Positions 1-9,156 of a stretch of DNA of 64,000 nt are shown here, one piece after another (within the stretch, counting starts at the first letter, position 1; each line of letters begins with the position of its first letter). A program made the position numbers and the translations under genes. Origin of the DNA: an uncultured Catenibacterium sp. (GTDB lineage Bacteria > Bacillota_I > Bacilli_A > Erysipelotrichales > Coprobacillaceae); the NCBI GenBank assembly GCA_900540685.1, contig UQGS01000007.1, forward strand, positions 1 through 64,000. The letters are read 5' to 3'. Below the pieces are notes generated by a model, which saw nothing but the letters and a program-made list of their open reading frames with translations, was not told where the DNA came from and searched no databases.

Positions 1-54
1 AATAACGATGAAGACTCATCGTTAGATTTAGATATTTCTGAAATAGACTTCTAG
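1..54 (+). CDS. C-terminal tail of a possible plus-strand gene (partial)
   Basis: Reading frame 1 of the plus strand is open from the window edge to a TAG at 52-54. It encodes an acidic tail (NNDEDSSLDLDISEIDF). It is followed within 10 bases by a strong hairpin and converges on the rbfA operon, as expected for the end of a convergent gene. Only 17 codons are visible, so the product is unknown and the open frame could be chance. Confidence 0.35.
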   Translation, partial: NNDEDSSLDLDISEIDF

Positions 55-60
55 ACTATA

Positions 61-93
61 AAGAATCACGGGGTGACTTTCACCCCGTGATTC
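61..93 (-). terminator. Terminator at the end of the rimP-rbfA operon
   Basis: A 14-bp perfect stem (63-76 with 80-93, 3-base loop) carries the GGGGTGA/TCACCCC core. Read on the minus strand it is followed by TTTATAG, a short T-tract. It lies 56 bases past the rbfA stop and may also serve the convergent gene, although the plus-strand side has no T-run. Confidence 0.65.
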
Positions 94-148
94 ATAATAA
101 CTAAAATATAGGAAACCCCTAGTTATTTTAAATTACCGATAGAGACTC

Positions 149-478
149 TTAGTGTAAGTTCTTAATTAATTCTTCAATACGATTACCATATTCAAGTGAT
201 TCATCCACTTTGAAGATCAATTCAGGACATTTTCTAATCTTTAATCTTCTTGCAAGCTGTGAACGGATAAAACCTTTACATCTTTCTAATGCCTGAAGAC
301 CTTTACCCTGATTTTTCATGAATGTCACATAAACCTTAGCCACAGACATATCATTAGAACAGCTAACTGAAGTAACAGTACACATACGTAAAGCTGGATC
401 CTTTACTTCATCACGAAGGATTAATGATAATTCCTTCATAATATAATGATTCATTTTATCGATCTTTAATGAAGCCAT
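149..478 (-). CDS. rbfA: Ribosome-binding factor A
   Basis: RbfA is a small KH-fold protein that binds the 30S subunit and helps mature the 5' end of 16S rRNA. The 109 residues match the usual length. The N-terminus (SLKIDKMNHYIMKELSLILRDEVKDP) and the VTSVSCSNDMSVAKVYVTF strand are typical of the family. The start codon follows the infB stop by 3 bases, so the two are almost certainly translationally linked. It is the last gene of the rimP-nusA-ylxR-ylxQ-infB-rbfA operon and is followed by a hairpin terminator. In Bacillus truB-ribF follows here; in this window those genes lie near 37 kb. Confidence 0.95.
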   Translation of the reverse strand: MASLKIDKMNHYIMKELSLILRDEVKDPALRMCTVTSVSCSNDMSVAKVYVTFMKNQGKGLQALERCKGFIRSQLARRLKIRKCPELIFKVDESLEYGNRIEELIKNLH

Positions 479-481
479 AAA

Positions 482-2326
482 TTAACCTTCAACTTCCTGC
501 ATAACGTATCCTTCGACAATATCGCCTTCTTTGATATCGTTATAATTTTCAATAGTTAAACCACATTCATAGCCTTGGTTAACTTCCTTCGCATCATCCT
601 TGAAACGCTTTAATGAAGCAAGCTTACCTTCATATACGATGATACCTTCACGGATTAATCTAATACCACAATCTCTCTTGATTGAACCATCAGTGACATA
701 ACATCCAGCAATGTTACCAACTTTAGAAACCTTATAAATATGTCTGATTTCTGCCTGACCAGTAACAACTTCTTCCATTTCAGGAGCAAGCATACCCTTC
801 ATGGCTGCTTCAATTTCTTCAACCATCTTATAGATAACCTGATGTAGACGGATTTCTACACCTTCTTCATCTGCTTTACGACGTACATTAGCATCTGGTC
901 TTACATTGAAACCATAGATGATTGCCTTAGATGCACTTGCAAGAAGGATATCAGATTCAGAAATAGCACCAACAGTAGAACGGATAACATTAACTCTTGC
1001 ACCTTCTACATCGATTTTTTCTAAAGAACTCTTAACTGCTTCTGCAGTACCATTTACATCAGCCTTAACGATGATATTTAAGTCAACCACTTCACCAGAC
1101 TTCATCTGTGAGAATAAGTCATCTAAGCTCATTGCTGAAGTAGAATTTCTTTCTTCTTCAATCTTCTTCTGAGCACGTTCTTCACCGACATGTCTTGCTT
1201 CTTTTTCAGTTTCGAATACCATGAACTTATCACCTGCTTCAGGTACATCATTTAAACCAGTAATTTCTACTGGAGTAGCAGGACCTGCAGATTTGATTTC
1301 ACGTCCACGATCATCCACTAACTGTCTAACACGACCATAAGTCGCACCAACAACAATTGGATTACCACTTCTTAAAGTACCATTCTGGATTAATAAAGTC
1401 GCAACTGGACCTCTACCTTTATCAAGACGGCCTTCAATAACACTACCATAAGCCATACGCTTTGGATTTGCTTTTAATTCAGCCAATTCAGCTACTACTG
1501 TAACTGTTTCTAGTAATTCATCAATACCAATACCCTGTTTAGCTGAAATGTTAACGTAAGGAACATCTCCACCCCATTCTTCAGGCATTAATCCAAGTTC
1601 AGATACTTCAGTCATAATACGCTGAGGATCAGCACCTGGTTTATCGATCTTATTAACAGCAACAATAATAGGAACGCCTGCTGCTAAAGCATGGTCTACG
1701 GCTTCTCTGGTCTGAGGCATTACACCATCATCTGCTGCAACAACAATAATAACAATATCAGTAATCATTGCACCACGTGCACGCATTGCAGTGAATGCTT
1801 CATGGCCCGGTGTATCAAGGAAAGTAATCTTCTTACCTTTAACTGATACCTGGTATGCACCGATATGCTGTGTGATACCACCAAATTCACCTTCAGCAAC
1901 TCTTGACTTTCTAATATGGTCAAGTAATGTTGTCTTACCATGGTCAACGTGACCCATGATAGTAATAACTGGAGGTCTTGACTCAAGATCCTTAGGATCA
2001 TCCACAACTTCTAAATCTTCAAAATTTACTTCGCTTACAGGAACAACCTTTTTACATTCAAGACCATATTCCATACAAATAAGTTCAACCTGTTCATCAT
2101 CTAATGATGAGTTGATTGTTACCATTGTACCTAACATGAATAAAACCTTGATAACATTAGCTGGAGTCTGTCCAATCTTCTGAGAAAGTTCATCTACAGT
2201 GATACCTTCTTCATATTCTACTACGCCATCAACAACAGCCTTTTCTTCTTTCTTGCTAGGAAAGTTTGAGATCATTTTCTTCTTGTCATTCCCTTTGTTT
2301 TTTATGTTTTTCTTCTTTTTTGCCAT
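482..2326 (-). CDS. infB: Translation initiation factor IF-2
   Basis: IF-2 is the GTPase that places fMet-tRNA on the 30S subunit and promotes subunit joining. The 614-residue protein begins with a short lysine-rich N-terminus (AKKKKNIKNKGNDKKK), then the IF2_N domain near residues 40-90. The G domain follows with GHVDHGKTT (P-loop, about 127-135), DTPGHEAF (G3) and NKID (G4). The beta-barrel and C-terminal fMet-tRNA-binding domains complete it. The N-terminal extension is much shorter than in E. coli, as is common in small-genome Bacillota. It starts 3 bases after ylxQ ends and stops 3 bases before rbfA. Confidence 0.98.
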   Translation of the reverse strand: MAKKKKNIKNKGNDKKKMISNFPSKKEEKAVVDGVVEYEEGITVDELSQKIGQTPANVIKVLFMLGTMVTINSSLDDEQVELICMEYGLECKKVVPVSEVNFEDLEVVDDPKDLESRPPVITIMGHVDHGKTTLLDHIRKSRVAEGEFGGITQHIGAYQVSVKGKKITFLDTPGHEAFTAMRARGAMITDIVIIVVAADDGVMPQTREAVDHALAAGVPIIVAVNKIDKPGADPQRIMTEVSELGLMPEEWGGDVPYVNISAKQGIGIDELLETVTVVAELAELKANPKRMAYGSVIEGRLDKGRGPVATLLIQNGTLRSGNPIVVGATYGRVRQLVDDRGREIKSAGPATPVEITGLNDVPEAGDKFMVFETEKEARHVGEERAQKKIEEERNSTSAMSLDDLFSQMKSGEVVDLNIIVKADVNGTAEAVKSSLEKIDVEGARVNVIRSTVGAISESDILLASASKAIIYGFNVRPDANVRRKADEEGVEIRLHQVIYKMVEEIEAAMKGMLAPEMEEVVTGQAEIRHIYKVSKVGNIAGCYVTDGSIKRDCGIRLIREGIIVYEGKLASLKRFKDDAKEVNQGYECGLTIENYNDIKEGDIVEGYVMQEVEG

Positions 2327-2329
2327 AAA

Positions 2330-2632
2330 TTACCCTCCTAACTTCGATTTCATACTTTTCGCAAAACCAGCATCAAGTACCGCAATCGCCATTCTATTAA
2401 TTTTACCAACAGAATTAGACAATTCCTCACTTGTACCAGCTACATAATAATCCACATGATAATATGTACACTTATCAATATACTTCTTCTTCGTATTGTC
2501 ACTTGCATCACTTGCTATAATCACAAGATGAGCCTGCTGTGACTGGACAGCCTTTAATGCACTCTCTCCAGTCGCAAGCTTTCTTGCACGCATCGCAAGC
2601 CCTAATAAAGAGGCTACCTGCTTATTGAGCAT
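2330..2632 (-). CDS. ylxQ: L7Ae/L30e-family RNA-binding protein (YlxQ-like)
   Basis: A 100-residue L7Ae-fold protein. Members of this fold bind kink-turn RNAs, and the copy in nusA-infB operons is called YlxQ; its exact role is not settled. The sequence MLNKQVASLLGLAMRARKLATGE and the segment HLVIIASDASDNTKKK are typical of the L7Ae/L30e fold. An upstream in-frame Met at 2674 exists, but the start at 2632 has a well-placed AGGAG about 10 bases upstream and matches the family N-terminus. It overlaps the end of ylxR by 11 bases, suggesting coupled translation. Confidence 0.9.
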   Translation of the reverse strand: MLNKQVASLLGLAMRARKLATGESALKAVQSQQAHLVIIASDASDNTKKKYIDKCTYYHVDYYVAGTSEELSNSVGKINRMAIAVLDAGFAKSMKSKLGG

Positions 2633-2876
2633 ATGTCTTAAGCTCCTCGTAAATTTCTTCAGGGATTTCAGCATCGAGTACTCTATTTAAAATCTTTTTC
2701 TTTTTCGCAAGTTCAATTGCATCTAAAGAACGCTTTAAATAAGCCCCACGACCATTCTTCTTGCCTGTAGGATCTACAGAAACTTCTCCTTCTTTATTTC
2801 TTACAATACGAATCAGTTCTTTCTTAGGCAGCTGTTCACCAGTTGCCACACACTTTCTTAAAGGCACTTTCTTCAT
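2622..2876 (-). CDS. ylxR: YlxR/RnpM-family nucleic-acid-binding protein
   Basis: An 84-residue DUF448 protein. In Bacillus subtilis the homologue (YlxR, renamed RnpM) has been linked to RNase P modulation. Visible family features are the RKCVATGEQLPKKELIRIV N-terminus and the GRGAYLKRS signature. It sits between nusA and ylxQ in the standard order; its ATG is 12 bases after the nusA stop with an AGGTGAT ribosome binding site. The assignment is secure at family level, the biochemical role less so. Confidence 0.93.
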   Translation of the reverse strand: MKKVPLRKCVATGEQLPKKELIRIVRNKEGEVSVDPTGKKNGRGAYLKRSLDAIELAKKKKILNRVLDAEIPEEIYEELKTYAQ

Positions 2877-2888
2877 AAAAGATCACCT

Positions 2889-4199
2889 CTAGTCTTCATA
2901 ATATTCATCATACTGATCATAATCAATATCTTCATCATATTTAGGATCATGATCTGGTTCTTCTGAATCATCTTCATCATCAAATGATTCATCATCACCT
3001 AAGTCTTCTTCTACCTTATCTTCTTCATTTTCATCTTCATCTAGAGTTAAAATGATAGATTCTTTTTCTTCATCTGCTTCATGTTCTTCCATAGATTTCT
3101 TCATCTTTTCAAGAAGTTCCATATCTACTTCAGGTGCATCTAAATCAATTCCTTCTTCTAAGATTTCAGATACTGATTTAATATCAATCTTCCAGTTAGT
3201 TAGCTTAACTGCAAGTCTTGCATTCTGACCACGCTTACCAATCGCAAGAGATAACTGATCATCAGGCACAACAACTAAAGCGCTATTCTTAGAATGATTT
3301 AATTTCACTCTTTCAACCTTAGCTGGAGAAAGAGCATGAGAAATGAATGTTACAGGATCTTCAGACCATTCAATAATATCAATCATTTCACCATTTAATT
3401 CTTCAACAACATTTCTTACACGGTTACCCTTTGGACCAACACATGCTCCAATAGGATCAATATCAGGATTTGCTGTATAAACCGCAATCTTAGAACGTTC
3501 ACCTGCTTCTCTAGAAACTGATTTGATTTCTACAGTTCCTTCGAAGATTTCAGGTACTTCCATTTCAAATAAACGTTTCACTAATCCTTCATGAGTACGA
3601 GATACGCTGATATGAGTACCCTTAGTTGTACGTTCTACTTCACTTACATAAACCTTAACGTGTTCACCTTCAACTAAAGTTTCACCAGGAATCTGGTCCT
3701 TAGATGAAAGAAGTGCACCAGTCTTACCAATGTTGATGATTGCGAATCTTTCTTCAACACGATCAACAGTACCATTGATGATTTCATCAAGCTTGTTGAT
3801 ATATTCGTTGTATAAAGCTTCTTTTTCAGCTTCTCTAATTTTCTGTCTTAATAGCTGTTTTGTCTGAATAGCAGCTAAACGACCAAATTCAGAAATATCA
3901 GCTTCTTCAACAACTTCATCGCCTACCTGATACTTAGGGTCGATTTCCTGTGCTTCTTCAATAGAATATTCAAAATCTTCATCATTGACATCATCTACTA
4001 CATAATGAGTTGTGAAGATTCTGATTTTTCCATCACCATCAATCTTACAATCAACGATTGATTCTGTACCACAATAGTTTTTCTTATATGACTTAGCAAG
4101 TGCTTCAGTCAATGCTTCAATTACAATAGCACTATCAAGCCCTTTATCTTCAATAAGATTTTCAAGAGCTGATTTGTAACCTTTTTCCTTTTTCGCCAC
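2889..4199 (-). CDS. nusA: Transcription termination/antitermination factor NusA
   Basis: NusA binds RNA polymerase and nascent RNA and modulates pausing, intrinsic termination and antitermination. Domain order over 436 residues is an N-terminal polymerase-binding domain (1-125), S1 (about 130-200), then two KH domains (about 220-345) containing IGACVGPKGNRVRNV and SLAIGKRGQNARLA. Residues from about 370 form a very acidic low-complexity tail ending in DYDQYDEYYED. The tail lacks the helix-hairpin-helix repeats of proteobacterial NusA but is more acidic than usual for Gram-positive NusA. It lies second in the operon, 12 bases after rimP. Confidence 0.97.
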   Translation of the reverse strand: MAKKEKGYKSALENLIEDKGLDSAIVIEALTEALAKSYKKNYCGTESIVDCKIDGDGKIRIFTTHYVVDDVNDEDFEYSIEEAQEIDPKYQVGDEVVEEADISEFGRLAAIQTKQLLRQKIREAEKEALYNEYINKLDEIINGTVDRVEERFAIINIGKTGALLSSKDQIPGETLVEGEHVKVYVSEVERTTKGTHISVSRTHEGLVKRLFEMEVPEIFEGTVEIKSVSREAGERSKIAVYTANPDIDPIGACVGPKGNRVRNVVEELNGEMIDIIEWSEDPVTFISHALSPAKVERVKLNHSKNSALVVVPDDQLSLAIGKRGQNARLAVKLTNWKIDIKSVSEILEEGIDLDAPEVDMELLEKMKKSMEEHEADEEKESIILTLDEDENEEDKVEEDLGDDESFDDEDDSEEPDHDPKYDEDIDYDQYDEYYED

Positions 4200-4211
4200 G
4201 TTTTTTACCTC

Positions 4212-4673
4212 CTAGAACTTAACAGCGAGTCTGATGAATTTAATATCATCATAATTTATAGTCATTTTCTTTCTTACAGCTTTCACCATATACTGGATCA
4301 ATAATTCTTTGCCATCAATAGAGGCCAATGTTCCTTCTAGAGAATCAATTCCGTTCTGTGGATTCTTCAAATCAATGTGAACATATGAACCAACATGAGC
4401 TTCAACCTGCTCAAAAGTCTTTAATGGCTTTTCAATTCCTGGAGAAGATACTTCAAGATAATACTCGTCCTTGATTAAATCAAGTTCATCTAACTTTTCA
4501 CTTACAGCTTCACTGACTGCAACACAAGTATCCATGTCCAGATTTCCATCATTCTTTTCAATGAAAACACGTAAATACCATTCTCCTTTTTCCTTTACAT
4601 ATTCCATTGAATCAAGATGACATTCAAATGAAGCAATAATAGGCAATAAGCCTTCTTTAATTTTCTCTAGCAT
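4212..4673 (-). CDS. rimP: Ribosome maturation factor RimP
   Basis: RimP (YlxS) assists 30S assembly. At 153 residues the length is normal. The motif YYLEVSSPGIEKPLKTFEQ in the centre is diagnostic, and the C-terminal half has the SH3-like fold region (LEGTLASIDGKELLIQY). It is the first gene of the nusA operon, with a consensus promoter at 4732-4760 and an AGGAGG site just upstream of the ATG. A hairpin occupies the short 5' leader. Confidence 0.95.
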   Translation of the reverse strand: MLEKIKEGLLPIIASFECHLDSMEYVKEKGEWYLRVFIEKNDGNLDMDTCVAVSEAVSEKLDELDLIKDEYYLEVSSPGIEKPLKTFEQVEAHVGSYVHIDLKNPQNGIDSLEGTLASIDGKELLIQYMVKAVRKKMTINYDDIKFIRLAVKF

Positions 4674-4695
4674 AGAACCTCCTATTCAATAAATA

Positions 4696-4717
4696 ACGAG
4701 AGGGTCTCCCCTCTCGT
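4696..4717 (-). terminator. Hairpin between polC and rimP, within the predicted rimP 5' leader
   Basis: A 9-bp GC-rich stem (ACGAGAGGG/CCCTCTCGT) with a 4-base loop. On the minus strand it is followed by TTATTT, a weak T-tract. It could terminate polC transcripts. It also lies only about 8 bases downstream of the predicted start site of the rimP promoter, so it would form at the 5' end of the rimP-nusA mRNA. Either or both uses are possible. Confidence 0.6.
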
Positions 4718-4731
4718 CTTTTGCTAAATCG

Positions 4732-4760
4732 AGTATAGCACAGTTAAATGTATAAGTCAA
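4732..4760 (-). promoter_or_regulatory. Promoter of the rimP-nusA-infB-rbfA operon
   Basis: TTGACT (4755-4760), a 17-base spacer, then TATACT (4732-4737) on the minus strand. The predicted start is near 4725, giving a leader of about 50 bases. Position in the polC-rimP gap supports it. Confidence 0.8.
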
Positions 4761-4786
4761 ATAATGTTGAAAAACACGTAAAAAAA

Positions 4787-7700
4787 CTATAAATCAAAGA
4801 TTGTAAGCTGATCACTTTCAGAAAAACCATTTAAAACACCCATCTTCTGCAGTGTCTCAATATGTGTCCCTGAAAGACGTGTTCTCTTTTTAATGTCTTC
4901 AATAGAAGTGAAAGGTCTCTCCTTTCTTGCTTCTACAACTGAATCACCTACAGCATCCCCTAGACCGTCAATAGAAGTAAAAGGAGGAATGATAGCGGCT
5001 GGATCATCAGGATGACAGATAAACTTTCTTGAATCAGATTGATCAAGAGAAATCTTGCTGAATGTCAAGCCTCTTTCAAACATCTCTAGAGCGACCTCAA
5101 AGACAGTAATCAATCCTTCTTCTTTATTAGATGCTTTATGTTCTGCTTTTAGTTTCAAACATTCCTGATATTTATCATAAACAGCTTCTTTCCCTGCTAT
5201 TAAAGTTTCAATATCATAGAAATCACATCTAGTCGTAAAGTATACTGCATAATATTCTCTTGGATAGTAAAGCTTCCACCATGCTACACGAACGGCACTT
5301 AATACATAAGCAACCGCATGAGCCTTAGGGAACATGTATTTGATTTTCAAACATGAATCAATATACCACTGAGGCACATTATGCTTCTTCATTAATTCAA
5401 CATAACCCTTTTGAGGGAATACTTTAGGTGATTTCCCTTTACGGACGCATTCCATAATATCAAAGGCATCCTTATTAGGAAGACCCTTTTCAATTAAATA
5501 AACCATGATATCATCACGACATCCGATAACTTCCTGTAATGTACATGTACCAGACTTGATCAATGTTTCCGCGTTACCTAGATAAACATCGGTACCATGA
5601 GATAATCCAGAAATGATAACTAATTCATTAAAGCTATTAGGATGTGTCTGTTCAAGCATGCCACGTACAAACTTTGTACCAAATTCCGGTAATCCTAATG
5701 CACCTGTTTTACAGTTAAGGAATGACAAATCACAGCCAAGTGCTTTAGAACTATTAAATAAGCTCATGACCTTCTGGTCATTTGTAGGAATAGACTTTGG
5801 ATCAACTCCTGTCATATCCTGAAGCATACGAATAACTGTTGGATCGACATGTCCTAAGATATCGAATTTTAATACGTTATCATGAATCTTATGGAAATCG
5901 AAGTGAGTCGTACGCCATTCTGCATTGACATCATCAGCTGGATACTGATAAGGTGTGAAGTCAAATACTTCCATATCGTTTGGAATAACGATAATACCAC
6001 CTGGATGCTGACCTGTTGTACGTTTAACACCTGTACATCCATTGGCTAATCTTTGTAGTTCAGCACTGCGAATATTCTCATCTAAACCTAGATTTTCTGC
6101 ATAAGCTCTTGCATAACCATAGGCTGTCTTTTCAGCTACAGTAGAGATAGTCCCCGCTCTAAAGACATGATCTTCACCAAAGATTGTCTTAGTATAAGCA
6201 TGGGCTTTAGGCTGATATTCTCCTGAGAAGTTTAAGTCGATATCAGGTACCTTATCGGCATTGAATCCTAAGAAGGTTTCAAATGGGATGTTATGTCCTT
6301 CACCCTTCATCTTATGTCCACATACTGGACAGTTCTTATCAGGCAGATCATAACCATCTGAAATCACACCTTCATCTAGGAACTCATTATGCTTACAATG
6401 TGGACAAATGTAATGTGGGGCGAGTGGATTAACTTCTGAAATACCCGCCATAGTCGCAACGAATGATGAACCTACAGAACCTCGAGATCCTACAAGGTAA
6501 CCTGCTTCATTAGAAACTCTTACAAGTTCTGAAGCAATAAAATAAATAACGGCGAATCCATGCTTGATGATATTGGATAACTCTTTCTCAAGTCTTGCTG
6601 AAACAATTTCAGGTAAGACTTCACCATAGGTTGCATGGGCATTCTTATGACATAATTCTCTTAGTTTCTTATCTACATTCTCGATTGAAGGTGGATATAA
6701 TCCTTCTTTAGTGACAATAATATCATCACCGATCATATCCGCTACCTTATTTGTATTCGTAACAACATATTCATATGTATCTTCCTCACTTAAATAAGGG
6801 AAGCATTCCAACATCTCATCTGTTGTCCTTAAATAAACATCAGGTGTTAAAGCACGAGGATTATTTCTTACAAGAAGGGGATGAGGTTTCCCATTGATCT
6901 GAATTTTAGAGTTTGTAATAAAGACTTCACGATATACCTTATCTCTCTTATCTAGGAAATGTACATCTCCTGTTGCACAGATGAGTTTATTTTCTTCTTT
7001 CGCAATCTTAATAATACGCTTATATATTCTTTCTATATCATCAATCGAATCATACTTACCACGTTCTACAAGATACATTGCATCTTCTAGTGGCTGTATT
7101 TCTATATAATCATAGAATTTAATTTCTTCTCTGAGTTCTTCTTCATCTCTTGTAGAGGCTATTTCAAATACCTTTGAATTAACACATCCACTACCAAATA
7201 ATAACCCTTCACGATAGAACTCTAATTCACTTCTAGGAATACGGTCACATTGATGGAAATACTTTGTATTCGCAATAGAAACAAGCCTGAACATGTTCTT
7301 TAATCCTTCAGGTGTTTTCGCAAGAACACACATATGATAAGGGAAAGCATGTTTATAGCTGTCTTCTATTTCTATATCATTGATTTCATCAATTGTCTTA
7401 TATCCCTTTTTTACAAGATCCTGAAGCATGACATTAAAAGAATGACTCAATACTTCAGCATCATAGTCAGCACGATGGGCTGCTTCAGTATCATAGGGAA
7501 TACGATAAAAACGACAGACAGCCCCTAATCGATAAGAACGCTGTAATGGTATCAGACGTCTAGAAAGAGGTAATGTATCAATCCAAGGATTCTTGATAGG
7601 CTCTTTTCCCATACGTTCTAATGCCTTATCGAGCATCCCTATATCGAAACGTCCATTATGCGCAATCAATAAATCATCACCAAAGAATTCCATTAATCGA

Positions 7701-9121
7701 GGCATGAATTCTTCAATCGTAGGAGCATTCTTAATATCCTCATTTGTGATAGAAGTTAACTCTGTAATCTTCTTAGAAATAGGCTTAGGAGACTTAATGA
7801 ATGTCTGTAATCGTCCTACCTCTAAACCATTTTTAATCTTTACTGCACCAATTTCAGTAATATGATCATCTATCTGTGATAAACCAGTTGTTTCTAAGTC
7901 GAAAGACACATAAGTTAAATCATTAAACTTTAATCCATTCGCATTGAAGACACAATCAAAATTCGTATCAATCATGTTCATTTCAACACCATAGATCATT
8001 TTCAGCTTATCGCCTGCAGCCGCCTGAGCATCAGGGAAAGACTGTACGTTACCATGATCAGTCACCGCAATCGCACTCATACCCCAGTCAATCGCTCTTT
8101 TAATATAAGAACCCACACTCGCAATACCATCCATAGTAGACATATTAGAATGACAATGAAGCTCTACACGCTTCTTTTCAGCCTTATCCATACGTTCTTT
8201 AGGTGCAGGTATGATTTCTATTTCAGTCGCAATAATAACCTGTTCACGCGCAAAACTATCATATTCAAAAGTACCCTTTGCGCGAATCCATTTACCGCCT
8301 TTTTTAAGTTGTTGCATTTCTTCTAAAGTATTACGGTTCTTATTCTCAAATCTCTTGATCATAATACTATCAGAATAATCAGTCACTAAAAGCGTCTGAA
8401 TATGCTTACCACTCTTTACCTGTGTTGTTTCTTCCTGGAAACAATACCCTTGTACAGTCACTTCACGCATTGTGTTATCTAATTGACTGATCTGAGTCAT
8501 AACATATTCTTTCTTATAGCGTTTATAGTTACCCTGTGGTTTAGAATAAGACGACTGTGGTGCATCATTCATCGCTTCGTTATATTTTTCAAGCGCACTT
8601 GAATCAATATGAACACCTTTATTTTCTTCCATCTTTGCGATAGTCTGCTGATACTCATGATTGTCTGCATCTACTGCAGCTCTTAATTCAATATCAATCC
8701 CAAAACCTGACAACAAAGTACGCATTTCTGGAAGCTGTGTTTTAATAGAGTCACACTGTATATGGTTGACTGTATGTAATGTGAGAACATCATTATTTAA
8801 GTCTAGATGATTTCTTGTCATCCCCTGCATCTCTGGTACATTACCAAGTAATGAATGCATAATATAGTCACTGTATTCAATCACATCTTCCTCTTTAAAA
8901 TGATGAGAAGTCGTTTCAAAAAGGAACTCACATGGATAAGGGAATAAATGTTGTGCTTCCTTTAATGCCTTCACATTATTAAGAGGCATAAGTTCAGGTG
9001 AACTGATATAAAAGGTATAGCGACTATCATGATGAACGACAACTCTTGTAATATCAGCTTGAGAAAAGGCTTCATTTGACTCTATATGTAATTGTTGTAA
9101 TAAAATACTTAATTTGTTCAT
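4787..9121 (-). CDS. polC: DNA polymerase III alpha subunit, PolC type
   Basis: The replicative polymerase of Bacillota, carrying polymerase and 3'-5' proofreading activities in one 1444-residue chain. The order is an N-terminal domain, OB-fold (about 210-300), split PHP domain starting VELHCHSNMSTMDG (about 318), DnaQ-like exonuclease with FDLETTGL (about 405), and a zinc module CPHCKHNEF...CPVCGHK (about 902-934). The palm has PDIDLNFSGEYQ (about 957), and a C-terminal helix-hairpin-helix region precedes the TIFDL end. It is the last gene of the uppS-cdsA-dxr-rseP operon, but a terminator-like hairpin separates it from rseP. The proS gene found between rseP and polC in Bacillus is absent here. 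Confidence 0.98.
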   Translation of the reverse strand: MNKLSILLQQLHIESNEAFSQADITRVVVHHDSRYTFYISSPELMPLNNVKALKEAQHLFPYPCEFLFETTSHHFKEEDVIEYSDYIMHSLLGNVPEMQGMTRNHLDLNNDVLTLHTVNHIQCDSIKTQLPEMRTLLSGFGIDIELRAAVDADNHEYQQTIAKMEENKGVHIDSSALEKYNEAMNDAPQSSYSKPQGNYKRYKKEYVMTQISQLDNTMREVTVQGYCFQEETTQVKSGKHIQTLLVTDYSDSIMIKRFENKNRNTLEEMQQLKKGGKWIRAKGTFEYDSFAREQVIIATEIEIIPAPKERMDKAEKKRVELHCHSNMSTMDGIASVGSYIKRAIDWGMSAIAVTDHGNVQSFPDAQAAAGDKLKMIYGVEMNMIDTNFDCVFNANGLKFNDLTYVSFDLETTGLSQIDDHITEIGAVKIKNGLEVGRLQTFIKSPKPISKKITELTSITNEDIKNAPTIEEFMPRLMEFFGDDLLIAHNGRFDIGMLDKALERMGKEPIKNPWIDTLPLSRRLIPLQRSYRLGAVCRFYRIPYDTEAAHRADYDAEVLSHSFNVMLQDLVKKGYKTIDEINDIEIEDSYKHAFPYHMCVLAKTPEGLKNMFRLVSIANTKYFHQCDRIPRSELEFYREGLLFGSGCVNSKVFEIASTRDEEELREEIKFYDYIEIQPLEDAMYLVERGKYDSIDDIERIYKRIIKIAKEENKLICATGDVHFLDKRDKVYREVFITNSKIQINGKPHPLLVRNNPRALTPDVYLRTTDEMLECFPYLSEEDTYEYVVTNTNKVADMIGDDIIVTKEGLYPPSIENVDKKLRELCHKNAHATYGEVLPEIVSARLEKELSNIIKHGFAVIYFIASELVRVSNEAGYLVGSRGSVGSSFVATMAGISEVNPLAPHYICPHCKHNEFLDEGVISDGYDLPDKNCPVCGHKMKGEGHNIPFETFLGFNADKVPDIDLNFSGEYQPKAHAYTKTIFGEDHVFRAGTISTVAEKTAYGYARAYAENLGLDENIRSAELQRLANGCTGVKRTTGQHPGGIIVIPNDMEVFDFTPYQYPADDVNAEWRTTHFDFHKIHDNVLKFDILGHVDPTVIRMLQDMTGVDPKSIPTNDQKVMSLFNSSKALGCDLSFLNCKTGALGLPEFGTKFVRGMLEQTHPNSFNELVIISGLSHGTDVYLGNAETLIKSGTCTLQEVIGCRDDIMVYLIEKGLPNKDAFDIMECVRKGKSPKVFPQKGYVELMKKHNVPQWYIDSCLKIKYMFPKAHAVAYVLSAVRVAWWKLYYPREYYAVYFTTRCDFYDIETLIAGKEAVYDKYQECLKLKAEHKASNKEEGLITVFEVALEMFERGLTFSKISLDQSDSRKFICHPDDPAAIIPPFTSIDGLGDAVGDSVVEARKERPFTSIEDIKKRTRLSGTHIETLQKMGVLNGFSESDQLTIFDL

Positions 9122-9131
9122 AAAATCACCT

Positions 9132-9156
9132 TTTAAAAAGGAACCGAAGTTCCTTT
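9132..9156 (-). terminator. UUCG-loop hairpin between rseP and polC
   Basis: AAAGGAAC, loop TTCG, GTTCCTTT on the minus strand (9137-9156), followed by two more T residues before the sequence turns to A. It overlaps the rseP stop and lies just ahead of polC. The short T-run suggests partial termination that lowers polC expression relative to the upstream genes. Confidence 0.55.
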
